Of a DNA stretch of 64,000 nt, positions 20,094 through 30,919 are shown piece by piece. Origin of the DNA: Aegilops tauschii subsp. strangulata (taxonomy: Eukaryota; Streptophyta; Magnoliopsida; Poales; Poaceae); assembly GCF_002575655.3 (NCBI RefSeq), contig NC_053035.3, positions 88,189,322 to 88,253,321 of the forward strand. Reading direction: 5' to 3'. Position 1 is the first letter of the stretch. Each line of letters begins with the position of its first letter. The position numbers and the translations under genes were made by a program. The notes below the pieces were generated by a model that was not told the DNA's origin, searched no databases, and saw only the letters and a list, made by a program, of their open reading frames with translations.

Positions 20094-22289
20094 TATGATA
20101 TAGAAACCAAATAGGTGGCATTCACACAAAGCAAATCTAAACTAAGTTGATGACATATAAGATGTATAATGTAAGCAATGCAAGGCGCCATATGCATGAT
20201 ATGACCAACATCAGCATGCCAGGTTAGAGCAAACACCTCAAGTGGTAAACAGGCGTGGTTGGCTCCTTCTGAATCTCCATCTGAACAGTTATCTTCCTCT
20301 GGAATACCATCTGGAAATGCAGGAGGGGGGGCACTTCGCCCACCATGGAGCGGCGTCTGCCTGACATTATATTTGCACGCAAGGGTCTTCTCTTTTTCTC
20401 TACATGTTCAGTACGATTGTGTACAATATCTGACATGCATAATAAAAAAAATAGTTAGATTTTGTAAGGCCTAAGGGGTGCATGCAAAAATCAAGACTGA
20501 TTGTAGCAAACGAGTGGATGGATCCAAAACTAATGATAGCAGATAGATTATAGCTTCAGTTTAAAAAGATAGACAATGGATCATCTATTGTTTGTTGCCC
20601 ACCCAACATGAACCACATAGAAGACCCCAGATGAACCAGATAGTAGACAGATACTATTCGTTGCTGGCTCGATATGAGACCCATGGGCAATTCAAAACTC
20701 AAGATTGAACGATAAAGTAGCAGGTAATAATAACCGATGTATAACGTAAGCAAACACGAAAGACTGCGACCTCTCTTCCGAAACTGTGTAGCCCTCAGGT
20801 TCATCTGCTCAATCGATGATGGTAATGCAGTTGGCGTGGCTGCCGGCAACGGGGAAGATGATCTGAGGCAGCGAAAGGAAGTCTGCAGGGGGGATCTCTG
20901 CTGCAGTGAACGCTTCTGTCGATGGTGCACCTCGGGTGGGGTGGATGACGGCACGGCAGGAGCAGGACATAACACACAGAGTTTTCTTTGACGCCTATCT
21001 GAAAATGAAGTAAATCTGTCAGGGCTCCTTAGAATTGGAGGATTCTATAAACGCATGGACAGGAAAAACACAGGAATAGGATAGGAATGCACGCGCAAAA
21101 CAGAGCATTTGGAAACATAGGATTTCAGTCAACCTGGGTGTTTGGCTCACATGAATTGGAAGAACAGAGGAATGGAGAAACAAAGTGATGCGACGAGTGT
21201 ACAACCTCTTTGGCATAGCCTTGTGGACCTCAGCATCATCGGGTTGGACGTGGAGGATGGTGATGATGCTGGTGTGACTGTCGAAGGCGGGGAAGAAGAT
21301 CTGAGGCCTCCGGAAACGGCGCCGAGGGTACTGCTCCGCTGTGATGGATAGTTCCGTCATTGGAGCAGCTCCACTAAGGTGTACGGCGACGAGGCGGAAG
21401 CATGACAAGACAGACAACGTTAATCTGAAGTGGGCCCTAATATCATCTGCAATATATGATGTAAAATACATCACCAAAAAGTGCTAGATGTAAAACGCAT
21501 CAGCCGCGCCACGGCCGCTCCGATAGATGCTGTAAGTACTGTTCACTCTGAACTTAACTGAAGAAAATGAACTTCATAGTCGAAATTGAATTTTACTGTT
21601 GAAACTGATTGAACTAGTAACAGAGCATTGCAATAGATGTTTAGGGCGTTCGAGCACTAGTAGCAGAGAAGCAGTGATCTAAATCAGCAGATGCTCGAGC
21701 AGGGAACGCACTAGCAGAGAGCAAGTCATGCAGTAGCACCGCGAGCGAGTGCTAAAGCAGCAACTCCTGTAGCTTCCGGAGGTCGTGCAGCAGCAGCGCA
21801 AGTTCGAGCAAGAGCAGAGCAGCAGCACGAACGAAGCAGGAGCAGTGCAGCAGCGTGACCGACAGCAAGAACAGAGCCGCAGCGCGAGCGAGAGCCGGAG
21901 CAGCTGCTGCTAGTGCCGTTGTGGAAGTCGCCGCCGAGGAAGCAACGACATGGGGAGAGACGCCATGGATGATGTGGCCGGCGACGGCGCCTTCGATGGA
22001 GACACGCCATGTCTACTCGGTATCGAGCACCGGCAGCCCCGTGAGATCGAATAAAAGATAAAATGCAGCGGTGAGTGCAGAACCTCCTTGGTGGTGCCGA
22101 GTTGGCCTCGGCTTCATCGGAGGAATTGGTGAGGGTGCTGCGGTTCCGATGGGGTAGGTCAAGACGGCGCTGTGGGGATTGAGGTGGCGCGATAGACGAG
22201 GCGAACGTCGGGGCAGCTCCTTGGAGGTGGAGGACGGGGCGGCTGATCCGGCGGGACGACGAGATCGACAACGGATCCTCATCCGGTGC

Positions 22290-23400
22290 GGTGGATGAGG
22301 GATGGCGAGCTGTTGCGGTGGACGACGTAGTCGGGGAAGAGTCTCCGGCTGGGCGGCGGTCGGGAGGCCGACGGAGGAGCGTGGGGTTTCACGGGTTTTG
22401 GCGGCCTCGGTGTACGAATGGGGGGGCGAAGGGGGAGGGGGAGCCAAGCTTAGGGACGCGCGTGTCCGAAATGTAGGGTAAGTTACCAGCGTACCCCCAC
22501 CGGTTTTGACACCGCGACGTGGAGCTTCATTTTCGGCTGAGGGGTAGAAGGGGGATTTCGCGTGTCTGGGCTGCGGGAGCGATTTCGGATGAGGAGGGAG
22601 TTCTCGCGCGCGTCCAAATTTTGGGATAACAAGGTGCGGCGCGGGTTGAAGAAGCGGGAGTTTCAAAGCAGGTGAGACAAAAGATACTCGAGCTTGAAAA
22701 TTTCGGGATAACAAGGTGCGGATTCCTTGTTCGGCAGAACAAACTTAACGTGTAAAAAAACAATTCATACAAGACACAAGAGAGTCATGTCCCTTTTTAC
22801 TATATTGCTATAGATGCCATTGAAAAGACTACAAGAAAAATGTAAAAAAAATCAGGAGAACAAGATTACCTGCACAGTACCAAATCGATTCGCACTTCCC
22901 TCAACAACAACAAAGAACAAATCAATTCCCACCAAAGAAAGAGTAATGTCCCATTTTATATGATTACAAATGCTATGATCTCGAATTTCAATTTTTGAAT
23001 CCACGTTATGTTGAATTCGAATATATCGTTAGGTGACCTTGCGGTTTACAATTGATGTAGTCGTACATTTTGATCTTCCATCATATATGAACATTTTAGT
23101 CCACCATGTGAACATATATATTGTCATCTACCATATGGACTAAATTTGAATCAATTTTTCTTATTTGAATACGATTGTTGTCAAGTTATACAATAATTTA
23201 AATATTATCTTGATAACAAAAAACATACATATAGCAGTAATCATATTTCACTATGAAGTACATGTACCATACGCTCTCCAATTCAAATATTTGTATCCAT
23301 TTTATGTTGAATTCAAATCATAGTACATTATTGGTCTGGGTAGCAAGATGTTTGGGATAATCTAAACCCTGTTTTCATACGTATAATTTTTGGCTGAATT
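22290..23400. other. Promoter side of the CACTA gene and AT-rich spacer
   Basis: 22290-22720 is GC-rich upstream sequence of the minus-strand first exon. 22750-23400 is AT-rich with no gene; a phrase like TTCAAATATTTGTATCC...TTATGTTGAATTC is present twice (about 22985 and 23282). Confidence 0.4.
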
Positions 23401-23404
23401 GGGA

Positions 23405-25250
23405 CAAGTTTTGGTATAAGCCTCTTGCAAAACCGGAGATTCTCTCAACAAGCCTTGTGGTTCCGAGAGGGAACGTGTCACCTTTGTGTGCGAAACGATA
23501 TACGCTGCCTCCCCCCTGATTTTATTTACAGAGGCAACATAGAACTATATGTGTGCCCTGTTAAATTTTGGAATTATTTCGGGTTCATTTGGCCTTTTTA
23601 TACATTAATTGAGTTTCTGGACATTTAATGTGCATAATATAAATATGAATTGCATGCACATGCTCCGGTGCACCAAAGTGGCTTGAAAAATCACATGTGT
23701 GTCCTTGGTTGAATTTCTAGGTCCCATGGAAGAAATGAGAATGAAATTCAAACATCTGGGCGTCATGACTCGGCCAAGAACATCGAGAAACTTTGATTTT
23801 AAATTCATGTAAATCCAAAACTCGCCTGGAAATCATGAAACTTGGCATGGTGTCATGTCATGGCACTAACATGTTGTGGTAAAAAATTGGGCCGATTTGG
23901 AAGCTCGTGGTTCTAAGAGGGAACGTGCCACCTTTGAGTGTGAAACGATATACGCTGCCCCCCATGAGTTTCTTAACAAAGGCAACATAACTACATTAGT
24001 GCCCTGTTAAATTTTGGAATTATTCTGGGTTCGTTTGTCGTTTTTATACATTAATTGAGTTTCTGGTCATTTAATGTGCATAAGTCAAATTTGAACTACA
24101 AGCACATGCTCTCGTGCACCAAAGTTGGTTGAAAAATCACATTTGTGTCCTCGGGTGAATTTCTAGGTCCCATGCAAGAAATGAGAATAAAATTAAAACA
24201 TCTGGGCATCGTGGCTCGGCCGAGAACATTGAGAAACTTGGTTTTAAAATTCTTGTAAATCCAAAACACGTCTGAAAATCATGAAACTTGGCATGGATGT
24301 CATGTCATGGTACTACCATGTTGTGGTAAAAAAATTGGCCGAATAGGAACATATTTTGGTATAAGCTTCTTGCAAACCGAAGCTTCTCTCAAGAAGGCTC
24401 GTGGTTCTGAGAGGGAACGTGCCACCTTTGAGTGCGAAACGATATACGTTGTCCCCCTTGAGTTTATTTACAAAGGCAACATAGAACTACATGAGTGCCC
24501 TGTTAAATTTTGGAATTATTCCGGCTTCGTTTGGCCTTATTTACACATTAATTGAGTTTTTGGTCATTTAATGTGCATAATTCAAATTTGAACTACAAGC
24601 ACATGCTCCCGTGCACCAAAGTTGGTTGAAAAATCACATTTGTGTCCTCGGGTGAATTTCTACTCCCTCCTTCCATCTATATAGGTCCTAATGCATTTTT
24701 CGAGGCTAACTTTGACCAAACGTTAGAGCAATAATATATGACATGCAACTTACACAAAGCATACCATCAAATTTGTATGTCAAAGGAGCTTCCAATAATA
24801 TAATTTTCATAGTATACATCTCATGTGCTATTAATCTTGTCAATAGTCAAAGGGTGTCTTGAAAAACACATTAGGCCCTATATAGATGGAAGGAGGGAGT
24901 AGGTCCCATGCAAAAAATGAGAATAAAATTCAAACACCTGGGCATCGTGGCTCGGTCGAGAACATTGAGAAACTTGGTTTTAAAATCATGAAACTTGGCA
25001 TGGTGTCATGTCATGGTAGTACCATGCCGTGGTAAAAAAATTGGCCGAATAGGAACAAATTTTGGTATAAGCTTCTTGCAAATCGGAGCTTCTCTCAAGA
25101 AGGCTCGTGGTTCTGGGAGGGAACGTGTCACCTTTGTGTGCATAATTCAAATTTGAAATACAAGCACATGTTCCAGTGCACCAAAGTTGGTTGAAAAATC
25201 ACATGTGTGTCCTCGGGTAAATTTCTAGGTTCCATGCAAGAAATGGGAAT
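23405..25250 (+). repeat. Four-copy direct repeat of about 450-500 bp
   Basis: The phrase GAGGGAACGTG is found at about 23465, 23920, 24412 and 25118, each followed by GCGAAACGATATACG (lost in the last copy) and by CACATGCTC...GTGCACCAAAG further on. The third unit is lengthened by a Stowaway MITE and the fourth has an internal deletion. No protein frame is conserved between copies. Confidence 0.75.
24663..24899. mobile_element. Stowaway MITE inside the third repeat unit
   Basis: It begins CTCCCTCCTTCCATCTATATAGG, ends with its complement CCTATATAGATGGAAGGAGGGAG, and is flanked by TA at 24661-24662 and 24900-24901. Confidence 0.9.
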
Positions 25251-25449
25251 GAAATTTAAAATTCTGGGTGTCGTGGCTGGGTTGGAAACATTGAGAAACT
25301 TAGTTTTTTAATTCTTGTAAATCCAAAACATGCATGAAAATAATGAAACTTGGCTTGGTGCCATGACATTGCACCAACATGCTGTGGTAAATTTGCAGTC
25401 CGATTTGCGAAGGTGCACACATTAACAATCAACAAAGTCATTTTGGAAC

Positions 25450-26340
25450 AAGTGCTGTCACGTTACAATCGGAAACACAAGTATTATTGAAACCGTGGGC
25501 GTTCTACTTACTAGTACCATTTATGTGCCGCCACGCGTCCCCATTTTATATTAGCTAGGAGGCGCCGTGCTGGGTAGCTATTTGAGTATGAGAGGCGTGC
25601 GATCAGACCCCTGCGCGTGCTTATCGGGAGGAGAGCCCTTTGACCTCCATCAGCCGTCCACCTCTCTCCCAAGGTCTCCATTAATGGTGCCCGAGCCTCT
25701 GTTTAATGGCGTGGCTATGTCTCACTCGACTGAGATTTAAGAGAGAAAAAAGAAAATCTGAAAGCACGGATCTTGATGTAAGATCCGACGGACCTATATA
25801 GCATCTACTGCGACTTATAGCAGGACTGATGAATATATAAGGACGATTAATTTTTTTTGATCAAAGAAGGGCTTGCCCCTTCCGATTTTCATTACTGAAA
25901 ACCACCACAATTCACAAGAAGTTCAGCACAAATCCAGCCTAACACGAAGGACTAAAAGCTACCAGATTGAAATCGCAACATCCCAAGAGGCCATCAAAGG
26001 CCAAACATCCGCGCTAGAACCCAACATTTCACAACCGATGACACAATCCACATCCTAAACTGATTATTACATCAAAAGAAACCAGGAAACTGAAGGAAGC
26101 CCAGCAGCAACTAGAAGAACAGCAACGCCAGGGTCGCCACAGCAAGAGTTTTCTTCATTCCAGCCTTGCAACATTGATCTTCCACAGAAAGATAAGGACG
26201 ATTAATTGTCTTACATAATTAGAAAGATAATTAAAAAAGCCACATGCGGCTACGCCAGAAATACACAAGGGCAAAAGAAGAAGGAAGACAAGGATCTGAC
26301 TCATTGATCTCTACTTTCTTGATGCGTTGCTGCAGGCCGC
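25450..26340. other. Spacer downstream of the coiled-coil gene
   Basis: Contains a CCACGCGTCC-type GC patch and a sequence from 25855 to 26100 (GATCAAAGAAGGGCTTGCCCC, then ATGAAAACC-type text) that looks like a degenerate retroelement 3' end. No supported gene. Confidence 0.3.
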
Positions 26341-26345
26341 ATGAA

Positions 26346-27017
26346 CTAGTCTCCGCAGCGAGTGGCGATGATCTCTTTCGTGTCCTCAAGACGCTGCTTG
26401 AGAACATCCACGGATTCCTTCACCAGCCTTTGGCGCTCGTTGCGGAGCATGTCATTCTCATCCATAAGTTTCTTGACGATGACGCTGCTCCTCTTCGACA
26501 AGGCACTGGTCTCCTCCAGCTGGTCTGCACTTCGGACGATCTTCTCCCTCAGCAGGTCGCGCTCGGCCCGGAGCCTCTCATTGCCCTCCCTTAGTTGCCG
26601 GATGACGCCGGTAGCCTGTTTAAACGAGGCTTTCATGTCGTCCTGCAACCTCGCCCAGCCGGAGATCTGATCCATCTGGCTATGGACGATCGCATGCATG
26701 CGCCTGTAACAGTCGTCGCCTGCCCGCGAGAAATTTTCCCAGGCCGCCGCGGCGCGGCGGGACATCTCTGCTGCATTCATGGCGTGGCGGGACATCTCTG
26801 CTGCTTCCGCGGCACGGCCGGACCAGTCTGCTGCATCGACGGCGCGGCGGGACCTCCGTGCTGCTTCAGCGGCACCGCGGGACCTCCGTGCTGCTACTTC
26901 CGCATGGCGGGACATGTCGGCTGCTCTCGCTGCGAGGCGGGACATCTCTCGTGCTTCCGCTTCCATGCTCGCCTCTCCCTGGTGGCAATCTCTCGACCCA
27001 GAACTCACGCTGGCCAT
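26346..27017 (-). CDS. Ala-rich coiled-coil protein of unknown function (223 aa)
   Basis: Intact single-exon frame from ATG 27015-27017 to a stop at 26346. Residues 20-95 are a repeated Ala/Arg-rich helix with the motif AEMSRHA / AARRSR about every 7-15 residues. Residues 100-125 (FSRAGDDCYRRMHAIVHSQMDQ) are followed by a long predicted coiled coil (LREGNERLRAERDLLREKI, then LMDENDMLRNERQRLVKES). There is no signal peptide or transmembrane segment, suggesting a soluble oligomeric protein. Codon use is GC-rich at third positions, like real grass genes and unlike its surroundings, and a TATA box lies about 95 bases upstream. I do not recognise a named family. It lies inside the CACTA element, either captured by it or acquired by nested insertion. 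Confidence 0.65.
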   Translation of the reverse strand: MASVSSGSRDCHQGEASMEAEAREMSRLAARAADMSRHAEVAARRSRGAAEAARRSRRAVDAADWSGRAAEAAEMSRHAMNAAEMSRRAAAAWENFSRAGDDCYRRMHAIVHSQMDQISGWARLQDDMKASFKQATGVIRQLREGNERLRAERDLLREKIVRSADQLEETSALSKRSSVIVKKLMDENDMLRNERQRLVKESVDVLKQRLEDTKEIIATRCGD

Positions 27018-27106
27018 GGCAGACGCAAGGGAAGGATGCTGAATGACTTGGTTTGTTTTTGTGGATGAGGAGTTGAGGAGGAATGTGCAGTCATCTTGGC
27101 ATACTA

Positions 27107-27116
27107 GTATTTATAA
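27107..27116 (-). promoter_or_regulatory. TATA box of the coiled-coil gene
   Basis: On the minus strand TTATAAATA lies about 90-95 bases before the ATG at 27017, with a C/A-rich leader between. Confidence 0.5.
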
Positions 27117-27120
27117 CCGA

Positions 27121-27270
27121 GTACTAATACACTCCTAAGTGGGAAACCGTTTAGGTTGTGATCGGTGTGAACAGGTTTGCAATTCAATATAGCGTGGTAC
27201 TAATACGCTCCTAAGTGGGAAACTATTTAGGTTGTGATCGGTGTGAATAGGTTTGCAATTCAATGTAGCG
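27121..27270. repeat. Two-copy 74-bp tandem repeat in the promoter of the coiled-coil gene
   Basis: GTACTAATAC(A/G)CTCCTAAGTGGGAAAC starts at 27121 and again at 27195, with only a few differences. Confidence 0.8.
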
Positions 27271-27370
27271 TGGAGTAATTTGGAATGTGACGAGACACAA
27301 GCTCAAAATTTATTGATGGTTCTAGTTTCGAAGTGCGGCACTATTCCCGGATGGAGTACTTCTTTTTCTA

Positions 27371-27690
27371 CTCCCTCCTTTCCGGTTTTATAGGGCTTAT
27401 CTCAAAATTTTAGTTTTTCCATTTTATAAGGCTCAATTTGGTTGTTCCCCAACACATGTTCAGATTCCAAGGTGCATTAAATCATTGCATGCAAGTATTA
27501 AGAGAAAATTGACCAATGCATGTACTTTATGCATGGATGCATTGCAATTAATGCATTGATAAACATAATTTTTTGAGAAAAACAAGAGCATTAATTAGGT
27601 GCTTTTGCAAACTACAAAAAATATTCCACCACTCACCATCTTGGTTGGTGAGATTTTTGAATTAAGCCCTATAAACCGGAAAGGAGGGAG
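27371..27690. mobile_element. Stowaway-type MITE (320 bp)
   Basis: It begins CTCCCTCCTTTCCGGTTTTATAGG, ends with CCTATAAACCGGAAAGGAGGGAG, and is flanked by TA at 27369-27370 and 27691-27692. Confidence 0.9.
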
Positions 27691-28132
27691 TACTGCTGTG
27701 TACGTGCAATAACTGGCACCGTCGTATACATATCTTACGGTTAATGGGGCGTTCGACAGGAATAGCCGCGTGGTGAGCTCTAGGCTAGTCTTTTTTTCAG
27801 AGGCATTAAACCTATCTCTCGGGACTTCTCGCACGCACCATCGTGCCACCCACAAAAACTTGTACTCTGAGTTTAGTAGTACGTTATACAGGAAGAGAAG
27901 AGGTGCACGCACGCACTCGTCCTCTCACACATGCGTCTGTTTTTTCTCGAAAAGGAGGATGATGACCCCTGGCCTCTGCATCTGGGAGTCACACACGCAT
28001 CTGTAGCTACGAATTGTAGTGTTCTCAAGCATCCGATTGGCTCTATCATGGATGTGCCTATATACTAAAACATGTCTCGATACATCTATATTTTGACAAA
28101 TGGAAGGCATGTATTGTGGAACAGAGGGAGTG

Positions 28133-28217
28133 CTTGTCATCAAAATGGATAAAAAGGGACGTATCTAGAACTAAAATACGTCTACATACATCTCCTTTTA
28201 TCCATTTTGATGACAAG
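28133..28217. repeat. Short hairpin (22-bp perfect inverted repeat)
   Basis: CTTGTCATCAAAATGGATAAAA at 28133 is exactly complementary to 28196-28217. The loop is about 41 bp. It looks like a small MITE remnant next to another CTCCCTCTGTTCC-like end at about 28110-28130. Confidence 0.75.
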
Positions 28218-28411
28218 TAGTACTTCTTACCCAAAGGAACTTTATATCCAACAAACACAAAATATCCGTTCGACTGTTGGAAATTACTGATATGATGTCG
28301 AAGTAATTGCTGCATCGCCACCAAAACCCACCATTTCTTAAGCTAAAGTAGACCAAGGTAATCCCTATATTAGCATATTACTAAGATAAACAGAAGGCAC
28401 TGTAGAAACAT

Positions 28412-29324
28412 TTAGGACGTGAGCTTGTCAATCTGAATGTGGAGGGACACAAGCTTAGCCCCGGCCAGCAGCTTGGGCGGAACTGTCAAGAAGGTCAGCT
28501 CCTGCACGTGGACGTCGCCAGGATCCTTGCTGCTTGTCACCTCCATTTCCACCTTGACAGCGTCGGTCGTACCTTTGGGCTCCCTCGGCGGGCCGTTCGC
28601 CCACAGCTTGGCCACGTAGTGCGGCAGTGGGGATGCCCCCGCTCTGATGCAGACGACCGACATGGCGACAGGCACGCCGATGTCGAGCACGCCGCCGACC
28701 AGGAAAAACGCGCGGCGGTCCTCCTTCGCGAATAGCAAGAGCCGTGGCTCCGACAGTGGCACTTGCAGCTGGAGCACCTTGCCGTACTGGATCCTGTGCA
28801 CGGGCATGGGATGCGTGGTGCTGATGTGGTGGTAGAGCACCGGCGGCGGGCCTTCGTAGCCGCAGAAGGGCACGGGGCATTTGCAGGGTGCGAGCGGACA
28901 CACGCTCTGGTGATCGGTGAGCTTGTGGTAAGTGACCTAGAGCCCACAGCCTTCGTGCGGGCACTCCACCCTCGCCGACGAAAGGACGAAGTCCACCGCC
29001 GTTTTCCGCATGTCGAAGCCACCGCCGCGCTCGCACTTCTGGCACTGCTGCTGGTTCCCGGGGCGCTCGACGCGGCAGTCCGCGCAGGCCGGGTGTTCTC
29101 CCTTGCATTGCAAAAATCAATCGAACAACACATCAATCAAGAAACCTGCACCTTGCTCAATCAGCCGAACGGACGAGGTGTATTCGAACCTCATACACTG
29201 GAGGCGTCAAGGGGCGGAGGCACAAGGGGCAGTGGAGCACGGTGAGGTCCATCGAGACCTTAGAGAGCTCCATCGTCGGGTCCTGATCGGTCTGCATGAT
29301 CTCGCCCTCCTCGTGCACAACCAT
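28412..29324 (-). pseudogene. SINA-like E3 ubiquitin ligase, two exons, one nonsense codon
   Basis: Exon 1 (29324 to 29190, 45 codons) has the first RING half HCPLCLRPLTPPVYE. A short intron with GT-AG borders follows. Exon 2 (29101 to 28412) continues HPACADCRVERPGNQ and CQKCERGGGF, completing a SINA-type RING. Then come the SIAH zinc fingers (ECPHEGCG, CPLAPCKCPVPFCGYEG, and H...H in LYHHISTTHP) and a C-terminal beta-rich region ending at TAA 28412-28414. The spliced length is 274 residues, close to the plant SINA-like family. One TAG at 28937-28939 (GCGL-stop-VTYH), most likely from a tyrosine codon, truncates the protein inside the SIAH domain. All other codons are open, so inactivation is recent or the gene is a captured copy. 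SINA-type ligases ubiquitinate target proteins. Confidence 0.75.
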
Positions 29325-29329
29325 CTCTC

Positions 29330-30720
29330 GACTTGGGCCGGGGTATTACAAAGCTTTACAGTCACATATTTTATACTACTTCAAGGTGCATTAAATCAAC
29401 ACATGCAAGTATCAAAAGGAGAGTCACGGCATGCATGCATGTGTTGTAATTAATGCATCGGTAAACACAAATTATTGAAATATATCGAGTGCAGTGCTTT
29501 GATGTGTCGCGTCAACTCGTACATCAACGAGAAGTTTGATTATGCTCTCCCTCGCGGACTTAACTGCACCTGCCTTTGGCTGTATGACAGGTTGGCCACA
29601 CACCTGTCGGGCCCACCTGTCATACACGCAAAGGCAGGAGCGTCGCTCCCTCGCCCATGAGCGTGGTGGCTGGCAAGACTAGGAGAAGCTTTCGCTACAC
29701 GCTCTCCCTCCCGCATGCGGTGGACATGCAGCAGTTCAATCGGTGTCAGATGGCCAGAAGCGTACTGTAGTACTCCTCCAGTGCAGTAGTACTCCATCAT
29801 TGTTCGACTTCCCGAAAAGGCGAAGAGCCAAGCGTAGCCCGGACGCTCGTGTGGCAGTTTCATGTGTAGAGTAGTCTAGGATAGCGTGTACCGTGCCTGT
29901 AAGCTTAAAATCGTTGGGGTCGGCTCCATGCTATGTGGCCGTCTCGAAGTTTAAAAAAAATTAAAATAGTCTTCTAGCCCTACCTGACACCCTGGTGATT
30001 CTAGTTTGCACGCTCATCTGGTCAAGACAGGAATATATATTTTAATTTGTTTTTTCGAAAAGGGGGTACTCCCCGGCCTCTGCATCAGATTGATGCATAC
30101 GACCACATATATTTTAATTTGTGGTGGGTAAATGTTAGAGGTTGCAGCAAATATATTGTACACTGCGGGTCTTTCAGCCAAGTTTAGAGGCAAGCATGTG
30201 GGGCCAGTGCTATGATGTGTCGCGTCAACTCGTACAACGAGGAGAAGCTTGATTTTACTACACGCCTTCTCCCTCACCCATGCGCGCGGTTGCTCGCAAA
30301 TGAGGATAGGCTTTTTCTTAGTAGTACTTCTACAACAAGCTATCCGTCCCGCTCGCGATGGACGGACATGCAGCAGTGGATTCGACACTGTAGAAGCAGT
30401 AGTAGTAACATCATTGTTCGTCTTCTCGAAGAGGCGAAGAGCCAAGCGCAAACCGAACGTTGCAGTTGCGAACATTGGAGCACGCATATAGCCAGGCTCT
30501 TGCATGAGACAAAATTGCTATGTGAGCCCACTATTGTACTAGTATGTACAACTACTTGCTAGTATAGCCCTGTAAACCAGAAAGGAGTATTTGCTCTTCT
30601 AGAGATTTCAACAAGTGACTAGACTACACCGAGACGGAGTACATATGGAGCAAAATGAGTGAATCTGCACCGTAAATAAATACGTACTAGTTCTATCGTT
30701 TTCCTCTCCGAGGTGCACAA
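29330..30720 (+). repeat. Divergent direct duplication (about 700 bp apart)
   Basis: The phrase ATGTGTCGCGTCAACTCGTAC is at about 29500 and 30214. GGACATGCAGCAGT is at 29723 and 30363, and AGGCGAAGAGCCAAGCG at 29817 and 30432. The two halves have diverged by indels. No gene was recognised. A partial Stowaway-like end lies near 30580-30680. Confidence 0.65.
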
Positions 30721-30739
30721 TATTGAGTATACTGACTAG

Positions 30740-30915
30740 TCTCTTTTTGACACGCATTTACGTTTTTTTACACAGTACAGACGCAAGCGCTCATATACAT
30801 GTGCATACACTCACCCCTATGAACGCAAACACGCACGACACTATCATCTTGAAATTTACGAAGTCACCATAGGCACCTCGTCGTCGACGGGTCCATAGGT
30901 GCTTGAATGCCAAGG
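30740..30915. other. Degenerate repeat of unknown class
   Basis: TCATATACATGTGCATACACTCACCCCTATGAACGC and TTGAAATTTACGAAGTCACCATAGG are phrases I associate with a common Triticeae repeat, but I cannot name the class. It is broken by the LTR at 30920. Confidence 0.35.
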
Positions 30916-30919
30916 AGGG

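Larger units (their letters stand above)
18382..22285 (-). pseudogene. CACTA-encoded multi-exon protein (Ptta/En/Spm-like), upstream exons
   Basis: Minus-strand coding segments with GT-AG borders lie upstream of the coiled-coil exon. The first exon starts at ATG 22280-22282 (MRIRCRSRRPAG, Arg/Pro/Ser-rich). Weaker segments lie near 21350-21190 and 20960-20790. An exon at about 20436-20240 (TEHVEKKRRPLRANIMSGRRR) is broken by a one-base frameshift at a G run near 20330. Three related exons start with QPFE (about 19757, 19310 and 18735) and share SGVKTRSSEQ and SSSEEDSE motifs. The exon near 18735 is extended by a Pro/Thr-rich tail. These modules repeat with their introns, pointing to internal exon duplication. 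I cannot assign a catalytic domain. Probably the accessory or DNA-binding protein of this CACTA family. Confidence 0.5.
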
